Assembly: GCA_005879255.1 (NCBI GenBank)
Contig: VBKY01000206.1
Coordinates: forward strand, 1 to 17,191
DNA from: Deltaproteobacteria bacterium
Lineage (GTDB): Bacteria > Desulfobacterota_B > Binatia > UBA9968
Length of the DNA stretch: 17,191 nucleotides
Reading direction: 5' to 3'
Made by a program: the position numbers and the translations under genes. How positions within the stretch are numbered: the first letter of the stretch is position 1; every line of letters starts with the position of its first letter. Shown here one piece after another: positions 1 to 7,316 of the stretch. Under the pieces are notes generated by a model. It worked only from the letters and a program-made list of their open reading frames with translations, made no database searches and was not told the origin of the DNA.

Positions 1-401
1 CCTTCCCTCGGCGCGGCTTTGCTTTCCGCCCCTCTCGCGGCTTTCACCGCTTCGGTACTATGGAGACTCTGACTCCTGCGCCGCTCACCACCCACAGCGC
101 AGGTCTCCCCGCTTACCTCGCCACACCTTCCTGTCGTTCCGTCTCCAACCACGTTGGGCTGCCTGAACATCGCTTTGTCCACCACCCTCAGCGTGTCCAG
201 CGAATTTCGGACTTCGCCCTGAGTGAGCAGGCTCGTCGCAGCACCCCCGCCGAATCGAGTTCGTTCACCTACGGACCGACAGTTCGCCTCCGGTTGCTCT
301 CCACGCCGCTTCGGGCCGACGCAGTTACCTTCAGCTACGGGGCTGTGACATACTCCGACACGGACTTTCACCGTGCTGATGTGACGCCATCACGGGCGCA
401 C
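1..401 (-). mobile_element. Group II intron, 5' part (domains I to III/IV), truncated by window edge
   Basis: Read on the minus strand, the element begins GTGCGCCC at 401-394, the canonical 5' end of bacterial group II introns. It is followed by a short hairpin with GGTGAAAGTCC (372-362) and, 300 bases on, by CCATAGTACC (63-54) and a GAGGGAAGG-type stretch. These match, in order, the landmarks I remember from bacterial ORF-bearing introns such as the Oceanobacillus iheyensis IIC intron. The intron-encoded reverse transcriptase should start just outside the window, so it cannot be confirmed here. The long plus-strand reading frame across this region (60-563) is antisense to the ribozyme and is not a gene. 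The class is uncertain; IIC is favoured by the insertion site behind a hairpin. Confidence 0.83.
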
Positions 402-403
402 TC

Positions 404-428
404 ACCCCCGAATGTTTTAATCGGGGGT
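404..428 (-). terminator. GC-rich hairpin in the 5' exon, probable intron target
   Basis: An 8-bp perfect stem (404-411 with 421-428) and a 9-base AT-rich loop lie two bases upstream of the intron's first base. Class C group II introns typically insert directly after transcription terminator hairpins. The T-tract that would prove a terminator would now lie in the 3' exon, outside the window, so its function as a terminator is inferred. Confidence 0.5.
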
Positions 429-447
429 CCAGTCGGAATTTTCGCCT

Positions 448-469
448 GTGGTGAGCCCGGTCGAACCAC
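448..469. repeat. Core of a dispersed palindrome (GTGGTGAGC...TCGAACCAC)
   Basis: Short inverted repeat with GTGGT/ACCAC arms (448-452 and 465-469). It has the same core, in inverted orientation, as the longer palindrome at 17135-17170. The rest of 402-560 shows no coding region; it lies between the terminator of the cytochrome gene and the intron. Confidence 0.45.
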
Positions 470-561
470 CGCTAAAAGCATGCGGGAACTGACGGACTTT
501 AAGAAGTCTGATTCGCTTTTACTCAGCAGGTGCAGGGAGTTAAACCCACAGATTAGAAATT

Positions 562-592
562 AAAAAAGACCCGACCTGCAAAACAGATCGGG
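562..592 (-). terminator. Rho-independent terminator of the TPP enzyme/cytochrome operon
   Basis: On the minus strand a 9-bp stem (592-584 with 578-570, one G-U pair) with a 5-base loop is followed by a run of T (complement of the A-run at 562-567). It lies about 40 bases after the cytochrome stop codon, which fits the end of that operon. Confidence 0.8.
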
Positions 593-629
593 CCTTCTGC
601 CATCAAATAGCCGCAGTGCGACTTTCCTA

Positions 630-989
630 CTATTCAAATTTCAACAGAGGAATATCCTTCGCCGCTGGGGATGCTTTAACCGTCCCCAGATAAGCGTAGA
701 TGTCGGCGAGCTCTTGGTCGGTCAGGAACTGTTGGCGATAAGCCGGCATGTCGAGCCGTGGCGTGCGCACCTGAAGCGCGAAGGCCGCGTAAGGAAGCAT
801 TCCCGGCGCTATTTTCGGGCCGGTGCCACGATCGGCTCCTTGACCTATCGTGCCGTGACACGTGTAGCACATATACTTCATGTAAGACTGGTGGCCGCGC
901 TCGGACGAGCCTGTAGGCACCGGTTCCTGCGCGAGCGCGGCAGAGGCAATCAATAACAGTAGCAGCACAGTCGAAGCCAGAGTGCGCAT
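630..989 (-). CDS. Secreted monoheme cytochrome c
   Basis: Small class I-type cytochrome c of 119 residues. The start at 989 is chosen because GAGGAG stands 8-9 bases upstream; a longer frame to 1025 would overlap the preceding gene and would hide the signal peptide. Residues 1-20 form a Sec signal peptide (LLLLLIASAALA). The heme site is CYTCH (C41, C44, H45), and M81 in DMPAY is the likely sixth ligand. The mature protein is about 100 residues, so it holds one heme and little else, and should act in the periplasm as an electron carrier. It starts 13 bases after the stop of the exported TPP enzyme and is followed by a terminator. Co-transcription and shared export suggest that it accepts electrons from, or works beside, that enzyme; this is inference. 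The partner oxidase or reductase is not in the window. Confidence 0.9.
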   Translation of the reverse strand: MRTLASTVLLLLLIASAALAQEPVPTGSSERGHQSYMKYMCYTCHGTIGQGADRGTGPKIAPGMLPYAAFALQVRTPRLDMPAYRQQFLTDQELADIYAYLGTVKASPAAKDIPLLKFE

Positions 990-1002
990 TCTAACTCCTC
1001 GG

Positions 1003-2892
1003 TTAACGCCCCTGCGAAACCACATCCACCAGCGCGGGTTCGCCGCGCTTTACCGCGGCCAGCGCGCGTGACAGAGCCGGGGCGATCGCCGCAGGATCCT
1101 TGATCGGTCCCTCCGACGAAACGCCCAAAGACTGCGCCAGCTTAGAGAAATCGATGTTAGGATTTTCGATCGTCGTGCCGATTGCGGCCGTGTCCATGCG
1201 CCGGTTGTGCAGGCTCGCCATCTTTTGCAGGTGCATCACTTCCTGGTGATAGGCCCGGTTGTTGTGTATCACCATCAGTATTGGGATCTTGTGATGCGCA
1301 GCCGTCCAGAGCACGCCGGGAGCATACATGAGATCGCCATCACCTCCGATCGAGACGGTGACGATTCCTTTGTCACGATTGGCGAGCGCTGCGCCAACGG
1401 CTGCCGGCGCTGAATAGCCGACCCCCGATCCACCCGAGCCGCCGAGAAAGTTATAATACTCCGTCGCCGGCCATAAACTGCGGTTCCACTGTACGCCGGA
1501 AGCAGCGACGCACCATTTCTCGTTCTTGATAGTGTTCCATAGGTGCGCGGACGTGCGTGCCGTACTGCACGGGCTCGCGTCCCAACCGGGGCTTGCTTCG
1601 GCGCGTGCCCGATCTTTCATGCGGCGATAGTCTTCGCGCAACTTAGTCGTGCGCTCGGCGATCGCTCCGCGTTGGGACATATTGGTGGCGCTCTTCACGG
1701 CCTCGACCAATGCCGGGAACGTCGCCTGGGCATCGCCGGAAATGGGCAGATCCACCGGCATGAACCTCTGCATATCCTGATAATTCGATTTCGTCAGGGT
1801 GTCGCCGAGCGAGATATGAATAACTTTGACGTCGGGTTTGGCCAGGCGGCGATATTCATGATGCGGGTCGCTGATCGTGTTGAACTGTCCCCAGGGATCG
1901 GCGACTTCCAGCATGAGAACAACGTCGGCCTGGCCTACCAAGGAGCGCTTGTCCGCGCTGCGGCAGAGATAATGGGTCGTGGGAAAATTCATGCGACCGC
2001 CGATATCGGCCACCGGTGCGTTTAAGGCCTCGGCTAACTCTACAAGGCGCTTCATCCCCTCTTGTGAGCGACAAGCGCGGTCAGCCAGAATCACCGGATT
2101 TTGCGCCGCCACCAACAACTTTGCCGCTTCGGAGACTGCGCCGCTGTCACCCTGCGACGGAATGGAAACAGTCAGCTTAGGAATGCGCAGCTTTTTTTCA
2201 TCATGCACCGCTTCTTCCGCCAGGTCGCCGTCGGCAGTGATCAGCACCGGCCCCATGGGCGGGGTCATGGCAATCTTGTAAGCGCGCATCACCGACTCGG
2301 CAAAATGCTGCAGCGAAACCGGCTGGTCATCCCACTTGGTAAAGTCGCGATGAATCGCCGCCGGATCTTGAACACAGTGATACCACTCGACGCCGGGACG
2401 ACGCTTATCAGCGTCGAGGAAATTCCCGGCGAACATCATGACCGGAACCCGGTCGCACCAGGCGTTGTATACGGCCATCGTCGCATGCTGCAGCCCCACG
2501 GTACCGTGAGCCATCATTCCCATCGGCTTGCCCGCCGCTTTGGCATAACCATGCGCCATCGCGACCGAAGATTCTTCGTGCATGCAGGTGAGAAACTCGG
2601 GTTTTTTGTTGCCGCCGTAGTTGATGATCGACTCTTGAAGGCTCCGGAAGCTCGACCCCGGATTCGACGCGATGTACTCGATACCAGTGGCCTTGATGAC
2701 ATCGACCATGAAATCCGAGCCGGGTCGGCCGATGATCTTGTCTCTACTCGGCGTCTTCTCTCTTCCGTCCGAATTGGACTCCGCTCCCTGCGCCGGCGTG
2801 TTCGCCGCTGCCATTTGAGTTCCGATGACTGCCGCCGCGGTGGCCGCGGCTCCTTTCAGAAACGCTCGGCGATCGATAGCCTGTTTGCTCAT
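1003..2892 (-). CDS. Tat-exported thiamine pyrophosphate-dependent enzyme
   Basis: A 629-residue member of the acetolactate synthase/benzoylformate decarboxylase superfamily. The start at 2892 has GGAGG 5 bases upstream; an ATG 12 bases earlier overlaps that ribosome site and is rejected. The N-terminus carries a twin-arginine signal (DRRAFLKG, then an Ala-rich stretch to about residue 35), unusual for a TPP enzyme. The PYR domain (about 55-200) has the catalytic Glu in MHEESSVAM (E106), and a degenerate central domain spans about 235-400. The PP domain (about 450-629) has the TPP/Mg motif GDGD (517-520), closed 25 residues later by NN (544-545). The active site therefore looks intact. The substrate is not readable; 2-oxoacid decarboxylation or carboligation is the family chemistry. 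The next gene is a secreted cytochrome c. A Tat signal fits export of a folded, cofactor-loaded protein. A paralogue without a signal lies at 13987-15699. Confidence 0.9.
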   Translation of the reverse strand: MSKQAIDRRAFLKGAAATAAAVIGTQMAAANTPAQGAESNSDGREKTPSRDKIIGRPGSDFMVDVIKATGIEYIASNPGSSFRSLQESIINYGGNKKPEFLTCMHEESSVAMAHGYAKAAGKPMGMMAHGTVGLQHATMAVYNAWCDRVPVMMFAGNFLDADKRRPGVEWYHCVQDPAAIHRDFTKWDDQPVSLQHFAESVMRAYKIAMTPPMGPVLITADGDLAEEAVHDEKKLRIPKLTVSIPSQGDSGAVSEAAKLLVAAQNPVILADRACRSQEGMKRLVELAEALNAPVADIGGRMNFPTTHYLCRSADKRSLVGQADVVLMLEVADPWGQFNTISDPHHEYRRLAKPDVKVIHISLGDTLTKSNYQDMQRFMPVDLPISGDAQATFPALVEAVKSATNMSQRGAIAERTTKLREDYRRMKDRARAEASPGWDASPCSTARTSAHLWNTIKNEKWCVAASGVQWNRSLWPATEYYNFLGGSGGSGVGYSAPAAVGAALANRDKGIVTVSIGGDGDLMYAPGVLWTAAHHKIPILMVIHNNRAYHQEVMHLQKMASLHNRRMDTAAIGTTIENPNIDFSKLAQSLGVSSEGPIKDPAAIAPALSRALAAVKRGEPALVDVVSQGR

Positions 2893-2976
2893 AACCACCT
2901 CCAATGACAGAGCTCAAATTTAATAATCGATTTTTACTACACCGAATAGTCGTAGGCTTTATCTAACGTCGACCAA

Positions 2977-3006
2977 ACGGTAGCTGAAATGGTGCTTTCC
3001 TGTCAA
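2977..3006 (-). promoter_or_regulatory. Possible promoter of the TPP enzyme/cytochrome operon
   Basis: A perfect TTGACA (complement of 3001-3006) is followed 18 bases later by a weak TACCGT (complement of 2977-2982). The -10 is poor, so this is tentative. The context CCATTGACA also occurs at the better promoter upstream of the methyltransferase gene. The rest of 2893-3128 holds no gene; a 7-bp stem (3063-3069 with 3090-3096) without T-run lies after the HEAT-repeat gene. Confidence 0.3.
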
Positions 3007-3128
3007 TGGTCCATGGAGGACTGACGGCAAACGAAACGGCGGGCCGAAATTACACTTGCCACGTCTTTGCCTTGGCGGCAGCTGCGCGACAAAGACAGTA
3101 ATTAAAGCAACCTTAGGCGAGCCAAAAC

Positions 3129-4748
3129 CTAAACGCCGGCAAGTTTCAGTTTATTTTTTGCGCTCTTGCCGATCTTGTTGCGGGGAAACTTCTCGGCTAC
3201 ATGTTCGAGCAAGTCGATCCCCAAGCCGCGTTCCTGACCCGTGCGCTCGGCCAGGCCGAAGCCGAGCGCGAAGAGATCTTCGGGCGCTAGGCTCCTTTCC
3301 TTCTTGAGCGCTTCGAACACCGGATAGGCCGAGTTCCGATAGAGATCGGTGAAGAGCTCCACAGCGGGATGATTTTTGTGACTTGCGACCGTGTGCGCGT
3401 GCAGCTTGAGCTGCGCCCATGCGAGGTGAAACTTGTTCTCCGGCTTGAACTGCGGAAATTCCTTGAGCGGCGTCAAGAAGCCAATCGCCTCTTTGTATTT
3501 CTTCGCCTTTACTAACTTGGCGCCCTGCTCGGCAAGTCGGTTGTATGCCATTTCCGCGTCCGCCTGCTTGAGCACGTGTAGAAAGGCCGTTTGTATCCGA
3601 CCCTGTGCGTCGATCGCTTCACGCAGCCTGTTCCACAATGTTTCCAAGGTATCTTGCCGCCATTTGCCCTCGAAGGACGGCAGCAATTCCGCGATGCTCC
3701 AGGCTTTACTGGCATCTTCGCAAGCCAACAGCTCTTTGATCAAAGCCGCACGGGCTTCGGGAATCTTGCGCAGGGAGCTGGCGGCGACATCGCGCCTGTG
3801 GTAGTCCGGATCGCCCAATTGCTCGACCAGGGTGCGCACCGTCGCCGGCGTGCCGACGTCGCCCATTTTTCTAAGAGCAAATTTTTGCACGTCCGTATGC
3901 GGGCTCTGCATCAGCTTGGCGAGCAGCGAGCGTGAATCGTCGGGCAACTCGTGGGCATCAAGTAAATCGAGCGCCAGTCGCGTCACTTCACTGAACTCCG
4001 CTTCTTCGAGCAACGGGAAGAGTTTCGTGTATTCTTCCTTGCGGATGTCCTGCTCGCGCAAACAACGAAGCAGCGCGACCAAGGCGTGTGAGCGCACGGC
4101 GGGGTGATGCTCGGCGCCGACAAATTTGCAAAGCCAACGGCGCGCCTGCGGACGTCCGAGTTGCCCCAACAGCCGCATGGCAGAAACCACCGCGGGGCGC
4201 TGCTGTTTAACGTCAAGCTTCGTCGCAAACGACTCGACCTCGTCATACAGCGCGTCATGCTCTTTTGCATCCATTTCGCGCACTGCCGGCGTTAGCAGAT
4301 CGCAAATCGTCTTATTCGTCTCATCAGTGCCCGCCGCAAGCATCTGCAGCAAGCCCTTCATCGCCGCCTTACCGCGCACCGCGCCCAAGACCCGCGCCGC
4401 GTTGAGCTGCCAGGCGCGTGACGCTCCGGTTATTCCTTGCAACAATGGTTGCACCGCCGATTGTTGGGCAGCGATTAGCGAGCGCACCGCCCGCTCTTGC
4501 ATCTCTTTGTCCGGGTCGTCGAGCATTTTGAGCAGCTGGACAATGTTGTTCTTCGGCTGCACCTCTTCGAAGTAGCGTAGCGCGTAATCTTTCAGCACCG
4601 GATTGGGATTGTCGAGAATCGTTCCGACCAGCTTCACGACCGCCGCGCTGTTCGATTTCAATGCGCCCAAAACCAGCAACGCCGCACAGCGCTGCTCAAT
4701 CGTCCCTTTTTCGACCAGGGTCAATATTTCCTGTAGAGTGTTATCCAT
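3129..4748 (-). CDS. HEAT-repeat protein with TPR-like C-terminus, function unknown
   Basis: 539 residues with no signal peptide or membrane segment, so probably cytoplasmic. From about residue 5 to 400 it consists of paired amphipathic helices with the spacing of HEAT/Armadillo repeats. Typical units are NPNPVLKDYALRYFEEV, PDKEMQERAVRSLIAA and SPHTDVQKFALRKMGDVG. From about 400 to 539 the pattern changes to TPR-like helices (MAYNRLAEQGAKLVKAKKYKEAIGFL begins one, near residue 400; AVELFTDLYRNSAYPVFEAL lies near 470) and ends in a basic tail. Such solenoids are protein-binding scaffolds; no catalytic motif is visible. The ribosome site is weak (GAG about 11 bases upstream). It is followed by 236 non-coding bases and then the TPP enzyme gene, so it is probably a separate transcription unit. 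I do not recognise a specific family. Confidence 0.85.
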   Translation of the reverse strand: MDNTLQEILTLVEKGTIEQRCAALLVLGALKSNSAAVVKLVGTILDNPNPVLKDYALRYFEEVQPKNNIVQLLKMLDDPDKEMQERAVRSLIAAQQSAVQPLLQGITGASRAWQLNAARVLGAVRGKAAMKGLLQMLAAGTDETNKTICDLLTPAVREMDAKEHDALYDEVESFATKLDVKQQRPAVVSAMRLLGQLGRPQARRWLCKFVGAEHHPAVRSHALVALLRCLREQDIRKEEYTKLFPLLEEAEFSEVTRLALDLLDAHELPDDSRSLLAKLMQSPHTDVQKFALRKMGDVGTPATVRTLVEQLGDPDYHRRDVAASSLRKIPEARAALIKELLACEDASKAWSIAELLPSFEGKWRQDTLETLWNRLREAIDAQGRIQTAFLHVLKQADAEMAYNRLAEQGAKLVKAKKYKEAIGFLTPLKEFPQFKPENKFHLAWAQLKLHAHTVASHKNHPAVELFTDLYRNSAYPVFEALKKERSLAPEDLFALGFGLAERTGQERGLGIDLLEHVAEKFPRNKIGKSAKNKLKLAGV

Positions 4749-4819
4749 AATTTTGGCTCGGTTTATTACTTACCAAGTTGTTTTAGAAAGACAAGTCAAG
4801 GCACGCGGCGGCGCTAGAC

Positions 4820-4883
4820 TTGTAGGGGCGACCCTATGTGGTCGCCCATCCGCAAGGGCAGACAAATAGGTCTGCTCCTACAA
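4820..4883. repeat. Compound palindrome of the GTAGGGGC family
   Basis: An outer stem joins TTGTAGG (4820-4826) to CCTACAA (4877-4883), extending with a bulge towards the centre. An inner perfect 8-bp stem pairs GGGCGACC (4826-4833) with GGTCGCCC (4840-4847) around a 6-base loop. It lies between two divergently read genes. Related fragments occur near 10355-10371 and 17062-17090. Confidence 0.65.
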
Positions 4884-4944
4884 TTGTCCCTTGACTCCCA
4901 AACAATTTGGCAGTAGGCGAAGTCATTGCCTGACAGGAGGATAG

Positions 4945-6102
4945 ATGTTCCACACGGATCTTAGCCCATTCGGCGTCGACATGGAGCGCCTGGCAAAGGA
5001 TCGTCTGGCGCGATTGCAAGCCGCAATGAAGCGGGAAAATCTCGGCGCGCTTTTGCTGACCGACTTTTTGAACATTCGCTACGCGACGAATACGGTCATG
5101 ATGTTGGGACTCCGCGCCACGGGCATCCAACGCTTCGCTCTGATTCCCGCCGAAGGCGAGCCGATCATTTGTCAGCGTGAGCTGGCGCGCAAGAAACACT
5201 ATCGGAGCCTTCGTTTCGATGCCTACATGTTCGCCATGCGGCCGCCGGTGGCGACCGATGATTTTGTCAACCAAGCAGTCATGGGATTGAAACAGTTGGG
5301 CGCCGCCGGCGAGCGCGTCGGCGTGGATTTCTTGAATCTGAGCGCGGTCGATGGCTTGAAGCGAGAAGAAATTGATCTCGTCGATGGTTGGCCGGCGATT
5401 AACCAAGCTCGCGTAGTGAAAACCGCGGACGAATTACAGCTCATCCGTTGGACCACCCGCGCCAAGGAACGTGGCTACGATTTCGTGCGCCAAGCGTTAC
5501 GCGAGTCAGACCCGCCCGAAGATAAGCTCAGCCGAATCATGCTCGATTATCTCATGGATCAGGGATTCGAAGCTGGCAGCGAGTTTATTTCGATTTACGA
5601 TTCTTCGCTCGCCGATTCCCGGCCGCACAACGAACCGATGGGCGCCGATCTGGTCGTCAGAGACGGAGACCTGGTGATCTGCGATGCCACCGTCGCCGGT
5701 CCCGGCGGTTACTACAGCGACTTCGCGCGCACATTTAGTCACGGAACCCCAACATCGGAGACCATGCAGCGCTATAAAGAAGCCTATCACTCGCTGCAAG
5801 AAGCGTTGAAGTTCGTCAAGCCAGGGCCATGCACCGAGGCGTTTCGCCATTTCGGTAAAGACGCATCTGCGCGACTGCCGGGCTTCGACGGCTTTCACGG
5901 CGTCGGTTTATGTATCTATGAATCCCCTTGGCTGCGCGGCGGCGACCCGGCAAAGTACATGATCTCACTGGAAGAAAACATGATCGTCGCGCTCGAGATC
6001 AACCACTATCCGGTCAAGCTCGAACACCTCCTCCGCGTCACCGCGGACGGCGCCGAGATTCTTTCGCAATATCCCGTCGATCCGGAATTAGTAGCGGCAT
6101 AA
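4945..6102 (+). CDS. M24 family metallopeptidase (aminopeptidase P/creatinase fold)
   Basis: A 385-residue protein with the two-domain layout of prolidases: a creatinase-type N-terminal domain (about 15-160) and a pita-bread M24 domain (about 165-375). The start at 4945 has AGGAGG 5 bases upstream. All five usual metal ligands can be placed: D247 (VICDAT), D259 (YYSDFARTF), H318 (FHGVGL), E351 (ALEINHYP) and E360 (KLEHLLRVT). H228 in PHNEP fits the conserved upstream His. The second His of the usual HExP motif is Tyr here (Y325 in YESP), which could alter catalysis. No signal peptide, so cytoplasmic. Likely roles are Xaa-Pro peptide cleavage or hydrolysis of a small amide or creatine-like compound; the sequence does not decide. 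It is a monocistronic plus-strand gene facing the binding-protein gene. Confidence 0.9.
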   Translation: MFHTDLSPFGVDMERLAKDRLARLQAAMKRENLGALLLTDFLNIRYATNTVMMLGLRATGIQRFALIPAEGEPIICQRELARKKHYRSLRFDAYMFAMRPPVATDDFVNQAVMGLKQLGAAGERVGVDFLNLSAVDGLKREEIDLVDGWPAINQARVVKTADELQLIRWTTRAKERGYDFVRQALRESDPPEDKLSRIMLDYLMDQGFEAGSEFISIYDSSLADSRPHNEPMGADLVVRDGDLVICDATVAGPGGYYSDFARTFSHGTPTSETMQRYKEAYHSLQEALKFVKPGPCTEAFRHFGKDASARLPGFDGFHGVGLCIYESPWLRGGDPAKYMISLEENMIVALEINHYPVKLEHLLRVTADGAEILSQYPVDPELVAA

Positions 6103-6109
6103 GAATTAT

Positions 6110-6141
6110 TCACCGCAAGGAACGCAAAGGTCGCAAAAAGC
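6110..6141. repeat. CGCAAAG-type dispersed repeat, short copy
   Basis: TTCACCGCAAGGAACGCAAAG begins a stretch in which CGCAA recurs every 10-11 bases. The same phrase recurs as a large inverted repeat at 9761-9829 and as a fragment near 10331. It lies just after the M24 gene stop, in a convergent gap. Confidence 0.45.
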
Positions 6142-6171
6142 GCGCAGCATGCCGCGCCCCTTCGGTTCGAT

Positions 6172-6207
6172 TTGAACGACTTGAACTGTTTGAACGGCGT
6201 GAACGAC
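6172..6207. repeat. Four tandem 9-bp units, consensus TTGAACGAC
   Basis: Units start at 6172, 6181, 6190 and 6199 and differ from the consensus at up to three positions. The last unit touches the stop codon of the minus-strand binding-protein gene. No gene lies between 6103 and 6206. Confidence 0.7.
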
Positions 6208-7316
6208 TATTTCCGTCCCAGCTCACGCAGTGCTTTCTGCCATTTCGTCGCTTCTTTATCGTATTGATCGGTGTTGAGGCCCGCCTCGGGATACCAGCGC
6301 TTAAAACCGAAATCTTTCGACGGACTGCCGAACTCCAAATTCTCCAGAATTTTTTGTCCGTCCGGGCCGAGAATAAAATCGGCCATCAGCATCGCCGCAT
6401 GCGGATGCGGCGCTTGGTAAATAATCGCGGTGGCGCCAGCGTTGGTCGGCACTCCTTCCATCGGTACCCAATCTATCGGCGCACCCTTGCCCTTCGATTC
6501 CATCGCGTGATCGCGAAAGACCGATGGCGAGATTGGTACCTCGCCGGAAATCGCCAGATCCGCCATCGCCCGGCCAGAAATGGAATGCAAACTGATGTCC
6601 TGAGCTTTGAGTTTTTTGGCGAACTCTTCGCCTTTGAATTTTAGAATGGCGCCCATCATGCGCACGCCGGTCTCACTGGTCGTAAGCCCCATCTTGCCCT
6701 TTAGCTGGGGATGCAAAAGACCGTTGAAATTCTTTGGCACCGCGCTCGGCGGAATCAAGTTGGGATTGTAGCCGACTCCGATAAAACTTTCGCGATTGAC
6801 GCCCCAATAGTAAAGCCCGTTTCCTGCGTTCTCCTTTGCATGGGTTGGATACTTGGTAAAATGAGGCGAGGTGTAGACCGCAAGAAGTCCGTCTTCGCGG
6901 AGACTCTTCAGCAGCGGCAAAGTTGTCTCGATCGTGTCGACCAAGTACTGCCGCGCCTTCGCCTCGGCAGTGATGCGCGCCATGAGCTCGTTGCTCGCGG
7001 CGCGATACACATCAACCTTGATGCCCGGATATTTTTTCTCGAATCCTTGCGCCAATTCCTTGTACGAGCTCCCGGCCAGCGAAGTGTACCAGACGACTTT
7101 GCCTTCCGCCTTGGCACCCGCGATTAGAATCTTCTCTCGGTCTGCGCCGGTATAGGCGACGAGATCAGAAAGCGTCGTCGGTTTCTTTACTTGGGCCTGA
7201 AGTAGAACCGGGGAAACAAAAACAGCAAGCGAAACGACTGCGACAAACGAAATCAACCGAGCGCGAACGAAAGCGACCGATGACATTAGCGACTGTCGAA
7301 TTCCCGCGCCAGTCAT
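6207..7316 (-). CDS. Periplasmic ABC-type substrate-binding protein (Fe3+/polyamine-like family)
   Basis: 369 residues. The N-terminal about 42 residues form a Sec signal with a basic start and hydrophobic core (LISFVAVVSLAVFVSPVLL), with cleavage near LQA/QVKK. The mature part begins GAKAEGKVVWYTSL and continues with a FEKKYPGIKVDVYRA segment and a GPDGQKIL segment near the end, all typical of the SBP_bac_6/8 (AfuA/FbpA-like) binding proteins. The ligand cannot be read; these proteins bind ferric iron, polyamines or organic anions. The ATG overlaps the stop of the upstream hydroxylase gene as ATGA, so the two are translationally coupled; a later ATG at 7286 has no ribosome site. No permease or ATPase gene is nearby. 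The coupling suggests that it binds the substrate of the hydroxylase, but this is inference. Confidence 0.9.
   Translation of the reverse strand: MTGAGIRQSLMSSVAFVRARLISFVAVVSLAVFVSPVLLQAQVKKPTTLSDLVAYTGADREKILIAGAKAEGKVVWYTSLAGSSYKELAQGFEKKYPGIKVDVYRAASNELMARITAEAKARQYLVDTIETTLPLLKSLREDGLLAVYTSPHFTKYPTHAKENAGNGLYYWGVNRESFIGVGYNPNLIPPSAVPKNFNGLLHPQLKGKMGLTTSETGVRMMGAILKFKGEEFAKKLKAQDISLHSISGRAMADLAISGEVPISPSVFRDHAMESKGKGAPIDWVPMEGVPTNAGATAIIYQAPHPHAAMLMADFILGPDGQKILENLEFGSPSKDFGFKRWYPEAGLNTDQYDKEATKWQKALRELGRK

Noticed and set aside
60..563. Plus-strand 167-codon open frame
   Set aside because: It is antisense to the group II intron and its 5' exon; composition and lack of any family motif argue against a protein.
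2101..2907. 268-codon plus-strand frame opposite the exported TPP enzyme
   Set aside because: Shadow frame of a gene with clear family motifs on the other strand.
2893..3128. TPP riboswitch upstream of the exported TPP enzyme
   Set aside because: No CUGAGA or ACCUGA core elements of the thi-box are visible in the leader.
6172..6207. CRISPR-like array
   Set aside because: Units are only 9 bases, contiguous and without spacers.
5928..6644. 238-codon plus-strand frame spanning the M24 gene end and the binding-protein gene
   Set aside because: It crosses two real genes and the 9-bp tandem repeat; the translation is low-complexity and Arg-rich.
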